Source of the DNA: Thozetella sp. PMI_491
Taxonomy: Eukaryota > Ascomycota > Sordariomycetes > Chaetosphaeriales > Chaetosphaeriaceae
Assembly: GCA_021432635.1 (NCBI GenBank)
Contig: MU270027.1
Coordinates: 186,001 to 250,000 of the forward strand
DNA: 64,000 nt
Direction of reading: 5' to 3'
The position numbers were made by a program, and so were the translations under genes. Under the pieces are notes generated by a model that did not search any database, was not told the DNA's origin, and saw nothing but the letters and a program-made list of their open reading frames with translations. This document shows, in pieces, positions 35,054-46,210 of the stretch (within the stretch, counting starts at the first letter, position 1; every line of letters begins with the position of its first letter).

Positions 35054-35278
35054 NNNNNNNNNNNNNNNNNNNNNNNNNNNNNNNNNNNNNNNNNNNNNNN
35101 NNNNNNNNNNNNNNNNNNNNNNNNNNNNNNNNNNNNNNNNNNNNNNNNNNNNNNNNNNNNNNNNNNNNNNNNNNNNNNNNNNNNNNNNNNNNNNNNNNNN
35201 NNNNNNNNNNNNNNNNNNNNNNNNNNNNNNNNNNNNNNNNNNNNNNNNNNNNNNNNNNNNNNNNNNNNNNNNNNNNNN
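35054..35278. other. Assembly gap (225 N)
   Basis: N run preceded by CCC and followed by CCCC, consistent with failure at a C homopolymer. Confidence 0.99.
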
Positions 35279-38200
35279 CCCCGAAGCAGCAACAAAAACA
35301 CAAGAGGGTACCTTCGGCTGCGTCTTTGGGTGTCTAGATCCCCCCCCCCGGACCGACCCCCCTCCACCCCCCTTCTTGGCTCACACACTAAGATCTCATC
35401 GCAGGCCAGCAGATCGTCTCCGTTCGGGCCTGCCACCCGGCTCGCTCCTCAACCTGCCCAGTGGCAGCTGTGGCGCCGCGTGGCTTTGACATGGATGGCA
35501 CCTAGCGGATGGCACTCTAGGGCCTAAGCAGAAGTTATCCATGTATGCACCAAGTATAATAGCGAGCCAATGACACGTCGCAGACCCGCCTTGCCTCCAT
35601 GGTGAGATTTCAGCACCGGCCCAGGTATCTGCGCAAAACGAGACGTGCATCCGACCAGGGGGGGGGGCCGGGGGGGGCCTCCGAGACCATCGAAACGTGC
35701 CCTCCCGCCGGGTGTGGCTACATCCTGCAGGACGAGAGAGCTCTCAGCGCCGCAAGCCACCTTGCCGCCATGCCGCCAGCCGCCCGTGAAGATATGCCCA
35801 CAGATGGCAAACTCCCCGGCAGCGGCCAAAGAAGAAGGTAGCGGCTCGCTTGCTTGGTGATACATGCTGTGGGGGCCATCCTGGCGTCTCACGTCCTACT
35901 CTGCCGCCGTCGGGGGTGTGAAGACCCGGCGCGTGAACTGCGGTGTTGTCCAGCAGGTATAGGATAAGCCTCATGTGACAATGAAGTTGATGGTGAACAT
36001 TGACCGCACAGCCCCCCCTCGGGTCTATGTCCGGCCCATCTGCCCTCTATGTGGTCCTGCATCTCTTCGCTGCTTGCATCTAAGGCCATAGCTACGTGCC
36101 CTTCGGTGGTGTTCGCGCTACGGCATGCTGCCAGCCTGTTGTTGGGGCTTCAGCCTCCTTCGGGGTGCCCTTCCTCGTGCTTCCAGTGGCCACCTCTACG
36201 CCTATGACTGCTCGGCAGGTAAGCCGAGGTGGTCGTATCCGGGTCTATGCCCTCTGCATGGTCCCTTGCCTCGTCGAGTCTTCGGGCTGGACGAGCTCGT
36301 GCTGCGCCATAACCTCGCTGCCCGGGATGGTCTAGTCCCACATTATTGCCTTTAGTCGCACGGGCCGTTATGCTCGGCGATGGAACGTTCTGCAGCCCTG
36401 TAGCCCTGGCCCAACGTGCCTCGAGACGTGGGCGCCTCCCCCGGGACGACGGCGCCTGTGCCTAGACAGAGAGTGTGTGCGCGTGTGTGCGAGTGAGTGA
36501 GTGAGCTGCCTAGTATACACAGTGTGCTACTACAGCCTGCTCCTGGGTCGAGCTAGACGCCCCCCTCCCCCCCTCTCCGGGGGGAGATTACTGTCTCAAC
36601 TGGGTTAAATTTCCTCCCACGGCGACCTAGGAGATATTTACGTAGGGCTGGCTTTATCAGGTCCACACTGCGCTTCATGCCCTCCTTCCAGGGGGCCCCA
36701 TGCCAGCCGCCGCCTTCTGACATGGGGTCATATGCAAGTTTCGTACCTGCGCCCCTAGGGGGGGCAATTCATCAGAAAGCCAATTATCTCTTGCCCCAGG
36801 AGCCAGTCATCTAGCTATACTACTGGCATCCGAGGACGGCTGGATGCTTTCCTTCGCCCCGAACAAGGATCTAGCCACCCCGGCCAAGGTGTGCCGCTCC
36901 TATTCTGCTCACCTGAGTCCGGTATAGCACGCCACAAGGATCTACAGCTCTAGATTCTATCAATAACTGGCGAATGACCGGAGACTGACTGTACGAGCAG
37001 TCCAATGGATTTCTCACTTGCCGTCCATCTTGTCTGTGGAATCGCGAGCCGTTGACTGGAGCATGAGGATCGGCCACCCCTCCTCCCCCTCTCACCATGA
37101 CCTCCCGGAGAGGGATGCGATGAGCCCCCTGTGTGGCCGTCCTCTGGGCGTTCGGCACATGGCATCCGACGCACCCAGATGCTATTCTGGCGCAGGAACA
37201 TCATCCCATGTCTTCTTCCCTGCATCCGTTTCCACCCAGGACTATTCCGTAGAGTACCTTGTCTGACTTTGTATGCTCACTCCTTCCGCGTGCATATTCG
37301 TACCGCCATGGCCGTGAGAGATCGAGTCTATCGATCTGTAGAGATGGGTGTGGCGAAGGCCAAGGGACGTGTTGAGGCCAGGCATATCTCTGCAGGGACC
37401 CTCGGACGGCCAATCCCGAGGAGCACTTCCGACGCAGCAGGAAGCAGGAAGCCGGGGAGACGGATAATCCTGGACGCCCCGGGGCTGTGAGGAGAGAAAG
37501 ATCCGGACGTCGGCAACCGTATAGCAGGACAGCCATCGGTCAACCGACCAATGGTGCCGATAGTCACCGCCAAGAATATGGGTGGGTTGTTTGTGCGGTC
37601 TTAACAGCATAGCACAACAGGAGATCACGAGCAATACCCCACCAGCTAGTTAGCATGTGTCTGTTTCTCTACCGCTGAGTTAGCCTTACCAAAGGGCATA
37701 GAGCCCAGCCGGCCGCGGGCGGTGAGCGGTGGGAGTAGGAGACTAGCACGAGGCTTCGAACACCAGGCTGTGTAACCGCTTAGTCCCAGGCATGATCGAG
37801 GCTAGCTGCTTGGTACGCGAGAAGCGAGCTGTGCAGAAGGGTGCAGTGCTTTCGAAAGTACGGCCGCAGGGCTGGCGGCTTACACACAGCCTAAGGTACA
37901 GTACGTGGTATGAGATGAATCTGCCTTGCTGATTGTGACCCACTCGCCTGAGTTGGGAAGGTCGTAACCCCCCCGAATCTCCAAGAAACGCGAGCCGGGG
38001 TTTGGTGTCACTTGCCGGCCCGGCTCGGAGCCAATAGGGGAGACCGCGGGGAGGATGGACCGACTATTTGGAATGTCGACGCCGGAGGCGGAAGCGGAGG
38101 GGAATCCAGCGAGTGCGAGTGCGAGAGGTGGCGAGGCGGGAGCGGAGGTGATCAAGCGAGTTTTACAAGTGGCGGCGGCGAGGAAAGGCAGAGGTAGAAC

Positions 38201-38475
38201 GGCGCGGGATTTGCAGTTGTCCCGGCGACATAGATGTGCTATATGGCCGTCCAACCCGGCCTCCTTCTTTGGCCGGCTCGTCCCATTAAACTCGGCGGAG
38301 GAGGGGAGCGCGAGTTCCCACCTGAAGGCGGGGCGGGCGGGCGAGGCCAACGGGGGTTCCGAACGGAAGGGTAGTTCGCCTCAGCTGAGGCGCGGAGGTG
38401 GGGGCTAGTCCGCCAGTGCCCGGGGCGGCGGGAGCGCGGGAACGTGCGAGCCCCACCTGTGCCGGAGAAGGCGTT

Positions 38476-38494
38476 ATCGATAATTATTATCGAT
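38476..38494. promoter_or_regulatory. AT-rich inverted repeat, possible protein-binding site
   Basis: ATCGATAATTATTATCGAT: perfect 8-base arms with a 3-base spacer, in GC-rich surroundings about 390 bases upstream of the LysM gene ATG. Its left part includes the 11-mer GTTATCGATAA, which recurs at 58836. Function is inference. Confidence 0.3.
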
Positions 38495-38738
38495 GATGGC
38501 ACGCGACGCCGTAGGACAGCTTTGCCTCAACCGCTCCAAACCGACGCCACCGCGCCGGGACACGAGGGTGCTTCTGGCCACATAGCCCTTTCCCGTGATC
38601 CCATCTGTAGCTTTTGATATTGCCGACGGAGAATTTTCGGGGGGGCAGTGGGGCAGTAGTGACCCAGCGTCGTTCCCTATTCCCAGTGAGAAGCGTGATC
38701 TGAAGTCTCCCTTTCCGTAGCAAAGCACTACCAAGGCC

Positions 38739-38765
38739 AAGGTACAGTATGTACTTTCGTACCTT
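38739..38765. promoter_or_regulatory. Inverted repeat AAGGTAC...GTACCTT upstream of LysM gene
   Basis: Seven-base perfect arms separated by 13 bases, 115 bases before the ATG at 38880. GGTAC-rich sequence is frequent in the intergenic regions of this window (for example 380-395 and 10550-10575), so it may be a general promoter-sequence feature rather than a specific operator. Confidence 0.25.
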
Positions 38766-38879
38766 CAGCTAAGCCCCCACCCCCGCCCCCGCTTTCGCCG
38801 CTGAGGAGCGCTTTCTCGCTTTATCTGTTATCACGGAAAGATCGCCCCTCGGCGACCACACTCAGGTCCGAAACTGACG

Positions 38880-39846
38880 ATGGAGGCGTGCTGCACTTGC
38901 GCGAGGCGCCTTGCCGAAGTGCCTCGCGTATCGGTGAACGAGAAGCCGTTCCCTGATGATCGAACACTAGAATGCTGCGGGCGCACCATATGCGGAAGCT
39001 GCCTCTTCGTACGACCCCCTCCCCTTAAATCCGAGCAGCGGCGAGAAAGCCCTGGCGTTGCGGTTGCGACTGGCCTCTTACTAATGCCACGTCTCGCAGA
39101 AAAACGCCCGCTTCAGCTCCTATTGCCCCTATTGCCAAGTCTCCCAGTCCTCCCGTTCCGTCCTTCCGCAGGGGCTAAGGGAGCCTCCATCGTACACATC
39201 CGTAGCGGCGACTACCCTACTAGATGCCTCCACCGAAGCGCCACCGCCGTACTCTGCACAACCTCAGCAGATCATTCCTCTCCCCACTGAGGAGAAAGCA
39301 GCGCTCCAGAGCCAATCCTCTGCTCAGACACCGCCCTTTGACCCTCCGGCCGAGGATACCCTTCATTTCCTGGATCATGCGCACGACACCACCGCCTCGC
39401 TATCCCTCCGGTACGGTGTACCCGTTCATGCATTGCGGCGCGCCAACAACCTACACTCGGACCACCTCCTCGCAGCGCGCCGGACTATCTTGATCCCCGG
39501 TGCGTGGTACCGCGGCGGTGTCTCACTGTCGCCACGTCCCGTCGAAGGCGAGGAAGAAGAAGTCCGTAGGTCCAAGATTCGGCGTTTCATGGTTGCGACC
39601 AAGGTGGCAGACTACGACATGGCCGTCTTGTACCTGGATGCCGCAGACTATGAGCTCGAGGAGGCGGTAGCGGCGTGCTTAGAAGACGAAAAGTGGGAGA
39701 AGGCCCACCCAATAGGAGAGGACGGCCAAGGGGCCGCGGCCAGGCTGCCCGGGAATGGAAAGAACAAGGCAAGTGCACTGGCCCGGGGACTGGGGAGTAG
39801 GGGCCGGACGCGGCCGAGCCAGGCAGCGTTTCTCAGGAGAAGCTAA
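38880..39846 (+). CDS. Intracellular LysM-domain protein with N-terminal zinc-ribbon-like motif
   Basis: Two exons (38880-39008, 39100-39846) encode 291 residues. The N-terminus has Cys pairs (ACCTC near residues 4-7, ECCGRTICGSC, then SSYCPYC) that look like a small treble-clef or RING-like zinc module; the second half of the module is only completed after the 91-base intron. A Pro/Ser/Gln linker follows. Residues about 130-178 (LHFLDHAHDTTASLSLRYGV...RRANNLHSDHLLAARRTILIPG) form one LysM domain. The C-terminal part (VADYDMAVLYLDAADYELEEAVAACLEDEKWEKAHP) resembles a UBA/CUE-like helical segment. There is no signal peptide, so unlike secreted chitin-binding LysM effectors this should be cytosolic, akin to eukaryotic LYSMD-type proteins. 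Function unknown. Confidence 0.88.
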
Positions 39847-40163
39847 ACGCTCATCCTAGCTGCACTCGGAGGACCATGGAAGAGGTTTGCCTCATTGGGC
39901 TGCATTTCGGCTGGGCATGTGGGAATACGGACGTTGGGCAGCATGTCGCATGTACGAATTGGCTTCTGGATCTCATTCATCGACTCATAAACGTTTTATT
40001 AGAAGCGACCGGCCAACGCCTCGGGCAGGTGCACCCGTTGCCGAACCCTTCCCCCATAGAACGCCTATTTATCCTGTATACAAGCCCTCCGATCATCGTG
40101 AAATTGAGTGAAGGACCACCTCGTCGTAGCCTGACCGCTACAAAACGCCAGCACGCTGGCAGA
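39847..40163. other. Convergent 3' region
   Basis: This 317-base stretch between the stops of the LysM gene and RSE1 is too short for another gene. It holds the two 3' ends. Confidence 0.6.
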
Positions 40164-43100
40164 TTAGAAGGCAGATCGTGTCCGGATGTCCTACGTATTG
40201 GTTAGCGACTCCGAGAAGGCGGCCGATAGGGGCGGGCACAAGAGGAAATACGTACCGAGATCTTACGCTCGATCTCCCTGACCGAGCGGTCGAGCTCCCC
40301 GGCAATGGACTGCTTCTTGTCGTTTGGAAGTAAGGCGAATCTCTCGCAGAGGTCACCGTCGATGATCCCCTTGACTGGGACGTAGTAGCCGCGATACATG
40401 AGGTGATCACGGCCGGCCAAAGGCGGATCCTCGCTCCGCATATGGCTTTCGAGAGTCTGGAAGAAGTCGACATCTTCGCGGCTGACGAACGGGATAAGCA
40501 CGCCGATGGTGCCCTGTATACCGCTCCACAGGAGCACCTCTTGGCCGCCAACCACTAGATTAGTCTTTGAGATGCTGGTGGGTAGATCTTGGGTGTAGAA
40601 GTGAGCCATCAGGTTTAGTCTGTTGGGTGCGCCGTGCAGGTATTCTCTCGCATGAACCAAGTGTACCTCGGAACCTGGCTCGTCGGACTCGACGCTGGTC
40701 TTCTCTGGACACCGCATGATCCAGACGTTGCCGAATCTGTCGCCTCCAGCCACAGATTCGTAATCCACCATGGTTGTGCATGTCGTCCATCGGTTGATGG
40801 TGTCGTCAGCGAACGGGATGAGCTTGTTGGTCTCTTGCTTGTAGACGACGTAGGTGATGCTCTGCTGCACATCGCCGACAATGACTCGGTTACCCTGGGT
40901 CTGGAGGGACACAATGAGCTGCGGCGCCACGACCGCTTGCGACTTGCGGAGCAGTTGCTTGAGACCCAGGTCGTAGATTCGGACGGTTTTCCCGATACCC
41001 GCGAGGAGTCGACCCTGAAAAGGGACCAGAGCCATGGGCGGTTCCTCAATCTTGGTCTTGTGGATAAACTCGAGCTCCCTGCCATCTTCGTGGAACCGAT
41101 AAACGTGGATGTATCCCTCAGTAAACTGGCGCGGATCGAGCACCATATCCTTGCCCGTGCCCACCACGAGAAAGCTCTCGCCGTCTTGGCTCGCGAAGGG
41201 AACGACGGCCATGCTAACGGCGGCTTCATTGTCCTCAAGGTCGATTCTCTGTAGAACCGATGGTTCCTCGCTGGCCGGATCGACGATGCTGATGCAGGAG
41301 GCCCACCTGCCCCTGCCCTTGGGGTGCCCGAATTCTTCTGGGGGGAGCACAGTAGCGTCTCCGTTCACTGCGCTAGGATCTTCCAGTAGCTTTTTTCGCA
41401 GCTCTGGGGGGAGAGTGTTATTGTCGGATTCGATGGTATAGAAATATGGCTGTTCTGGGTGCTTGATAAGGCGACGAGGGGTGTAGCTGAGGGGTATGGA
41501 TTTCTGAATCAGGTTGTCGCCCAATTTTTCAATAGAAAAGATCCTATGTTGCCCATGTTAGTTCCTGGACTACTGGGTGATGAAATCATAGAGCGTGCGC
41601 GGAATCTGTTGCGTCAGAAGGAACAATTGATACAGCTGTTGCTGCACAATGGCCTCATAGCACGTGGCATAGGAATCCCTTTTATCATCATAGCAACACA
41701 CGGCAGAGAAATAAGAGAATAATCGGACTGACCGGAGGTAGTTGGCATGGATGCCTACCATACCCTCCAAGCACTGCTCACTGCTGAAGTTCCAGCCCCA
41801 CTCCAAGTCGGCATAACTCAGTGGAGTCATCATGAATCCCTTTGTGAGGGGATCGGTATAGCCCATCCAGGGCCGCGAGCTGAGCGCCAGGACACATGCC
41901 TGCTCCTGGACCGAGACCTGGAAGAGCCGCACCGGTTTCGGCCCGAGAAACTTTTGCCGCGTATCTGTCAGCTCCCCCGTGATCTCGTCTAGAACCGTTC
42001 TCAGGTAGACTCCGGAGTGAAGACCGATGTGGAGGAAGAGGGTGGAGCCGCCAGTGGTGTCTTCCATGGCCATAATCGAGAGTGACGATGGGGCTGCCGT
42101 CAAAGCCTGCACCGACTTGCTCTCTAGCGTCGAGTCCGGGTCCAAGCTGAGGATGCGGACTGTACAGTCGTCACAGCCGACAGCCAGGAATGAGCTCCGT
42201 ACACGGCCCGCAGGTACCTGGCCCAAGCTAAGGGAGGTCACTGTGCCAAACATCTCCTTCTTTTCGTCATACTCGGCCAGTGAGCCGTCCTCGTCCATTT
42301 CGAAATAGACAATCTCACCAGAGCTCAAGGCAATGACTACTTGGCCGTCGTTGGTCGCGGCGGCGACAATGGACCGATGTTGAGGGGCGGGCCATTCGTT
42401 CACGCGGCCCTGTACGATATGTCGGATGCCCTTTGGGTGGATTTGAATGAGCCCATCGGCGCCTAACTGCTGCACAGCGAGCGTTGAGACGTTCGTCAAG
42501 AAGCCGCTGTCACTCACTTCCTCGACCGTTTCTCCGATACTCAGCACGAGCGTGCCGTTGGTGAAGGAGAGAACGATGTACGCATCGTACTGGTCGCTCT
42601 TAGATAGCTTCGTGGTCCAAACAGCAGAAGGTGTACCGGGCAGCTCGGACGCGACGATCTCCGTCACCTCCAGCCCGTGCTTGATCATACGGAAAGTGCT
42701 TCGTGCGCCATTGCCGCAGACCGAGTAGATTTGTGGCGCGTCCTCGCCTGTAAGGTTGGCCACCTTGCAATCGAGTAGAGGATTCATGGAATCGATGCTC
42801 TCGACCAGCGCCAAGTTCTCCATGGGCCGCGGGTGAAAGTACACTGGGTTGTATGTAGCACGGGGGTCTGTGGGGAAGTCGTCGCTTGAGAACTCTAGCT
42901 CTTCGTCGTCGTCTCCGAGCTTCTCGAACTGGTAGAAGTGGTGGTTGCCATACTCACTGGCAACGAAGAGGAAGCCGCTCTTCAAAATGCAGAGATTGGA
43001 CGCGACCGGTACCGTGTCAAAATACTTGACCTTAATGCGCTTTACCTCCCCGGTTGGGTTACCAGTTTCCCCGTCCTCGAGCATGTCGAGCGTAACCTTG

Positions 43101-44213
43101 AAGAGGTCTCCGTCCTCGGTTTGCAGCAAGAAGAAGAACGCGCCGGCGCTTCCTTTGAGCTTGTGCATGACACCTGCGACAATGGTCCGCTTCCTCTGGG
43201 GGTCCTCGGTGGCGCCTCGGCGCCGCGGGATGGGAACACGGAATGCCTCTTGGTTCGAATGCCTGTACGTGACATTCTCTTCTCCGCAAACCAGCACTCC
43301 GCTGGGACCGTCGTTTCCTCCCGGGACTTGGAAGAGGATGGATGACGTTGGATCCACCGCCTCGGACCACCTACGGACGACATGGTTGAGACCAAGGTCA
43401 AGCTCGTAGTACACGAGCTGTGTTTCCACCTCTTGGAGAGCCTGTCCGGTGGCGTCTTGGTCCGCCTCTGAGTAGTCTATCTCCAGCGCCGCGAAGACAG
43501 GATTGGCGTAACCGACGTCGAGGGCCACAAGCGAGAGCACTAGCACGCCATGTTTATGAGCTTCCAGCGGGGAAGAGATGGTGAGTTCAGCCTGGGCATT
43601 TCGGTTCAGGACGTAGACCAATTTGTTCTTCTCCACCCCGGCAATGAGGCAGGCCCTGCCGCGCGGGTCCGCGGCTAGATATTGGCCGGGGATGACACGC
43701 CGCACGCCAGACTTCCCGAAGGTCTCAAGGTGGATCCTGGCGAACCTGTTCTCCTTGGGCATGTACTCGATGATGGCTATGCGGCCCGAGTCGGTAGCTA
43801 AGATGATGTAGTCTAGCGGCAAGAGGGTCAGCATGTCTCGCGCAATGCGTGCCACAGAAATCAAGCGGCGGCCGCCGTGTGCATCGGCAGTGGTCTGTGG
43901 TGCCACGGGGCTGGAGTGCCGACTTCGAATCACTATGTGCTCCATGAAAGGCGGAGAGGGGTCACTTACCCTTGTGGCTTCCGGCAAGGCGAAAGGACGA
44001 AACGGCTCTGATTATGCCGAATATGTCGTGAGACAAGAGGGTCTCGACCTTGCCCTGACGGGGGTCGGGCTGGAGCAGGGTCAGGCGCGAGCCCGAGGCG
44101 GTGATGATTTGCTGCTCTTTGGTTCCGGAGAATTGGCCTAGCAGAGCCTGCGTAACACTAGTAGGCGGCTGGATGGTAAGGGAGTACAAGAACATATTCG
44201 ATGTGGTCGCCAT
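40164..44213 (-). CDS. RSE1: Pre-mRNA-splicing factor RSE1 (SF3b subunit 3 / SF3B3)
   Basis: Four exons (44213-43970, 43812-41733, 41543-40256, 40190-40164) give 1212 residues, the expected length for RSE1/SF3B130. It is a triple beta-propeller scaffold (MMS1_N-type N-terminal half, CPSF_A C-terminal third) of the U2 snRNP SF3b complex, acting in the nucleus in branch-site recognition. Diagnostic sequence includes [17 protein letters not shown] at the N-terminus, [29 protein letters not shown] across intron 1, [18 protein letters not shown] across intron 2 and EREIERKIS-type sequence joined to the 27-base last exon encoding DIRTRSAF, the conserved family C-terminus. Introns are 157, 189 and 65 bases. 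It is transcribed divergently from MSS51. Confidence 0.97.
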
Positions 44214-44543
44214 CTTGACGGTGATGCGCAGCACGCCCTGCGCCGCTCTTGGTTGAATTGGGCGGCGCGCAGTCGGTGAGAGAAGGTTGATGTTTATTCA
44301 CAACAAGAGCTCGCTTGAGCTGCTGGAAAATTTGGAAGCTTCAGCCTGGGAAGAGTGCCACACCCCGCTAACTGGGGCTTGGGTCGTGGCTGGGGCCGCA
44401 TTTTTGACCTCTCTGATTCGCCAATGTATTCACCATTTTGTGGAGACTAGGGACCAAAAATCAGCATCCAAAGGAGCTCCAAGTCAGGCCATCGAGAGCT
44501 CCGTCCAAACCCATCCAGACAAGAGGCAGCATTCCGCTTAACC
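44214..44543. promoter_or_regulatory. Divergent RSE1-MSS51 promoter region (330 bp)
   Basis: The two start codons lie back to back, 330 bases apart, so both promoters and leaders share this stretch. CCAAT boxes are present on the minus strand (44257-44261, about 45 bases from the RSE1 ATG) and plus strand (44421-44425, about 120 bases from the MSS51 ATG). Co-regulation is inference. Confidence 0.7.
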
Positions 44544-46210
44544 ATGACATTGCCGACGGAGCTGGCCTTGCGCGGCCTGGTACGATCGCAGCTCTGCGTT
44601 CGATGCTCTGCGTCACTCGGCGGGCGGGCCTTCTCGCGGCTCCCGACAGCACCGGCGCCTTCTCAGCTGGCGGTGACCAGCGGAACACGAGGTCTGCACT
44701 CTCGACGATGTGCCCAGCCAACCCGGCCCATCTCGGCCGTGGCTGGAGCCTGCTCATCCAAGAGGCACTCCTCCAGCGTTGGTTTCAAGGAAGGCTTCTC
44801 GTCGGCCACCCCGACCAAGGAGGAAACGCCGAAGCGCGTCCTCGCCGAGGATGACCTCTTCCACCCTTTTACCGACTCGCCAATCGCCGACATGCGCGGC
44901 CGAGCGACCTACATCAAAATGCACGCCCACTGCCCTCATCCCGACCACCGACCCACGAGGCTGGCTGAGAGCGTGACTGGCAAGCCGGCGATGGAGACGG
45001 GGAACCTCCCCGCCGCCCATGTCGACTTCGAGTGCCCAGACTGCGGCGTGCCTGTCTATTGCAGCAAGGAACACTGGGAGCAGGACTACGAGAAGCATCT
45101 GGAGATCTGCGATACCCTGCGACAGATAAACGAGGACGACCACGACCTCCGCTCGGGACGACTGTTTCCCGAGTTTGAGTACGCCGGCCCTCAGCTTGAG
45201 GAGGCATTGGTGAACATGACGAATTGGGACACCTTCCTCTATACTAGGAACTTCACGGCGATCAATGCCGATCGCAGCATGCGCCACGCCACGAGACTTT
45301 TGACATATCCGGTGACTGTGGCTAGCATCCTCCACGAACTAAGCCCTTACAGCCTGAGGCAGGACGAGCGTCTGACCACCGAAGGGCTCAAGAGCTTTAG
45401 CGGTATGTGTCCCACTTTCTTGCTAGTCACAGTGACGTGTGCTGACGCTCCCCGGGAAAGCTCTGCGCTATACACTGCACCCCGCCCTCTCCGGCGGCAG
45501 CAATGATGTTAAGGGTCTCCGTCCCGAGGCGCCCGCTGTGCGGTTGTTTGTCCTGGGAGCACGTGCCGAGTCTTCGCTACCTAGGGATGTCTGGGTTCAG
45601 CTGTCTCATCTCTTCCCCCGATCAAGACTGCACATTATTCTCATCGGGCCGGAGAGCATGGCAAATCGGGATGATGAGTTCCCCCTCCCCCCGCGGACCG
45701 CCTCGAATCCCTTTGGCGCCGTCGTGGAAGATCGCGTCTGGCCCCGAATGAAGATCAGTACCATTGTAGATTACTACCACACGATCCACAAGACCGGGTA
45801 CTTCGCGCCCTACGATCCTTACTTCGACTGCTTCGTACTGTTCCACCCTGGTCTCGGCCACCCTGCGAGCTCGCACGAGTGGACGGAGACCATTCCCCTG
45901 CTCTTGGAGACCAAGGCCCCCATCATCGCAACTGGCTACACGCAATACGACATGGAGCGAGATGTCGATTGGGTCAGCAAGACGGCGGCTGGTGAGTTCG
46001 ATATCCTGTTGAAGCCAGGCGAGAACATCTTCCGCAGTCTCCGCTGGGACCTCAACGACCTCGACCCCCAAGACATCAGTGCCGGTAACTGGGGTGTGTG
46101 GGCATTCCGTGGCAAGAGGTACGTGCTTTCCTGTGTTCTAACTTTTCGCCTTCTAGCTGTTAACTGGAAGCGATAGATACGAGGCTACTCGCAAGGACGC
46201 TGAGGTGTAA
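44544..46210 (+). CDS. MSS51: Mitochondrial translational regulator MSS51 (MYND-type zinc finger)
   Basis: Three exons (44544-45402, 45461-46118, 46177-46210) encode 516 residues. The N-terminus is rich in Arg, Ser and Ala with no acidic residue for about 80 positions (SRLPTAP...RGLHSRR), a clear mitochondrial presequence. The zinc-finger region reads HCPHPDHRPTR ... FECPDCGVPVYCSKEHWEQDYEKHLEIC, followed by the conserved SGRLFPEFEY block and the core with TNWDTFLYTR, HIILIGPE and DCFVLFHPGLGHP. In yeast Mss51 activates COX1 mRNA translation and binds newly made Cox1, tying synthesis to cytochrome oxidase assembly. Both introns are 58 bases. The last coding exon holds ten complete codons and completes an Arg codon. 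Divergent from RSE1. Confidence 0.95.

Larger units (their letters stand above)
33440..38879. other. 5.4-kb gene-free region with a 225-base gap
   Basis: Bounded by the 5' ends of the Zn2Cys6 gene (-) and the LysM gene (+), so both promoters lie here. It contains a poly-C/poly-T junction near 34022, the gap at 35054-35278, and palindromes at 38476-38494 and 38739-38765. Open frames in 35.4-38.4 kb are short and unrecognised. Decayed repeat sequence is possible but no terminal repeats or transposase motifs were seen. Confidence 0.5.

Noticed and set aside
37880-38408. Overlapping + and - frames of about 120-156 codons upstream of the LysM gene
   Set aside because: Both strands are open through the same Ala/Gly-rich sequence with no domain; this is typical of a GC-rich promoter region.
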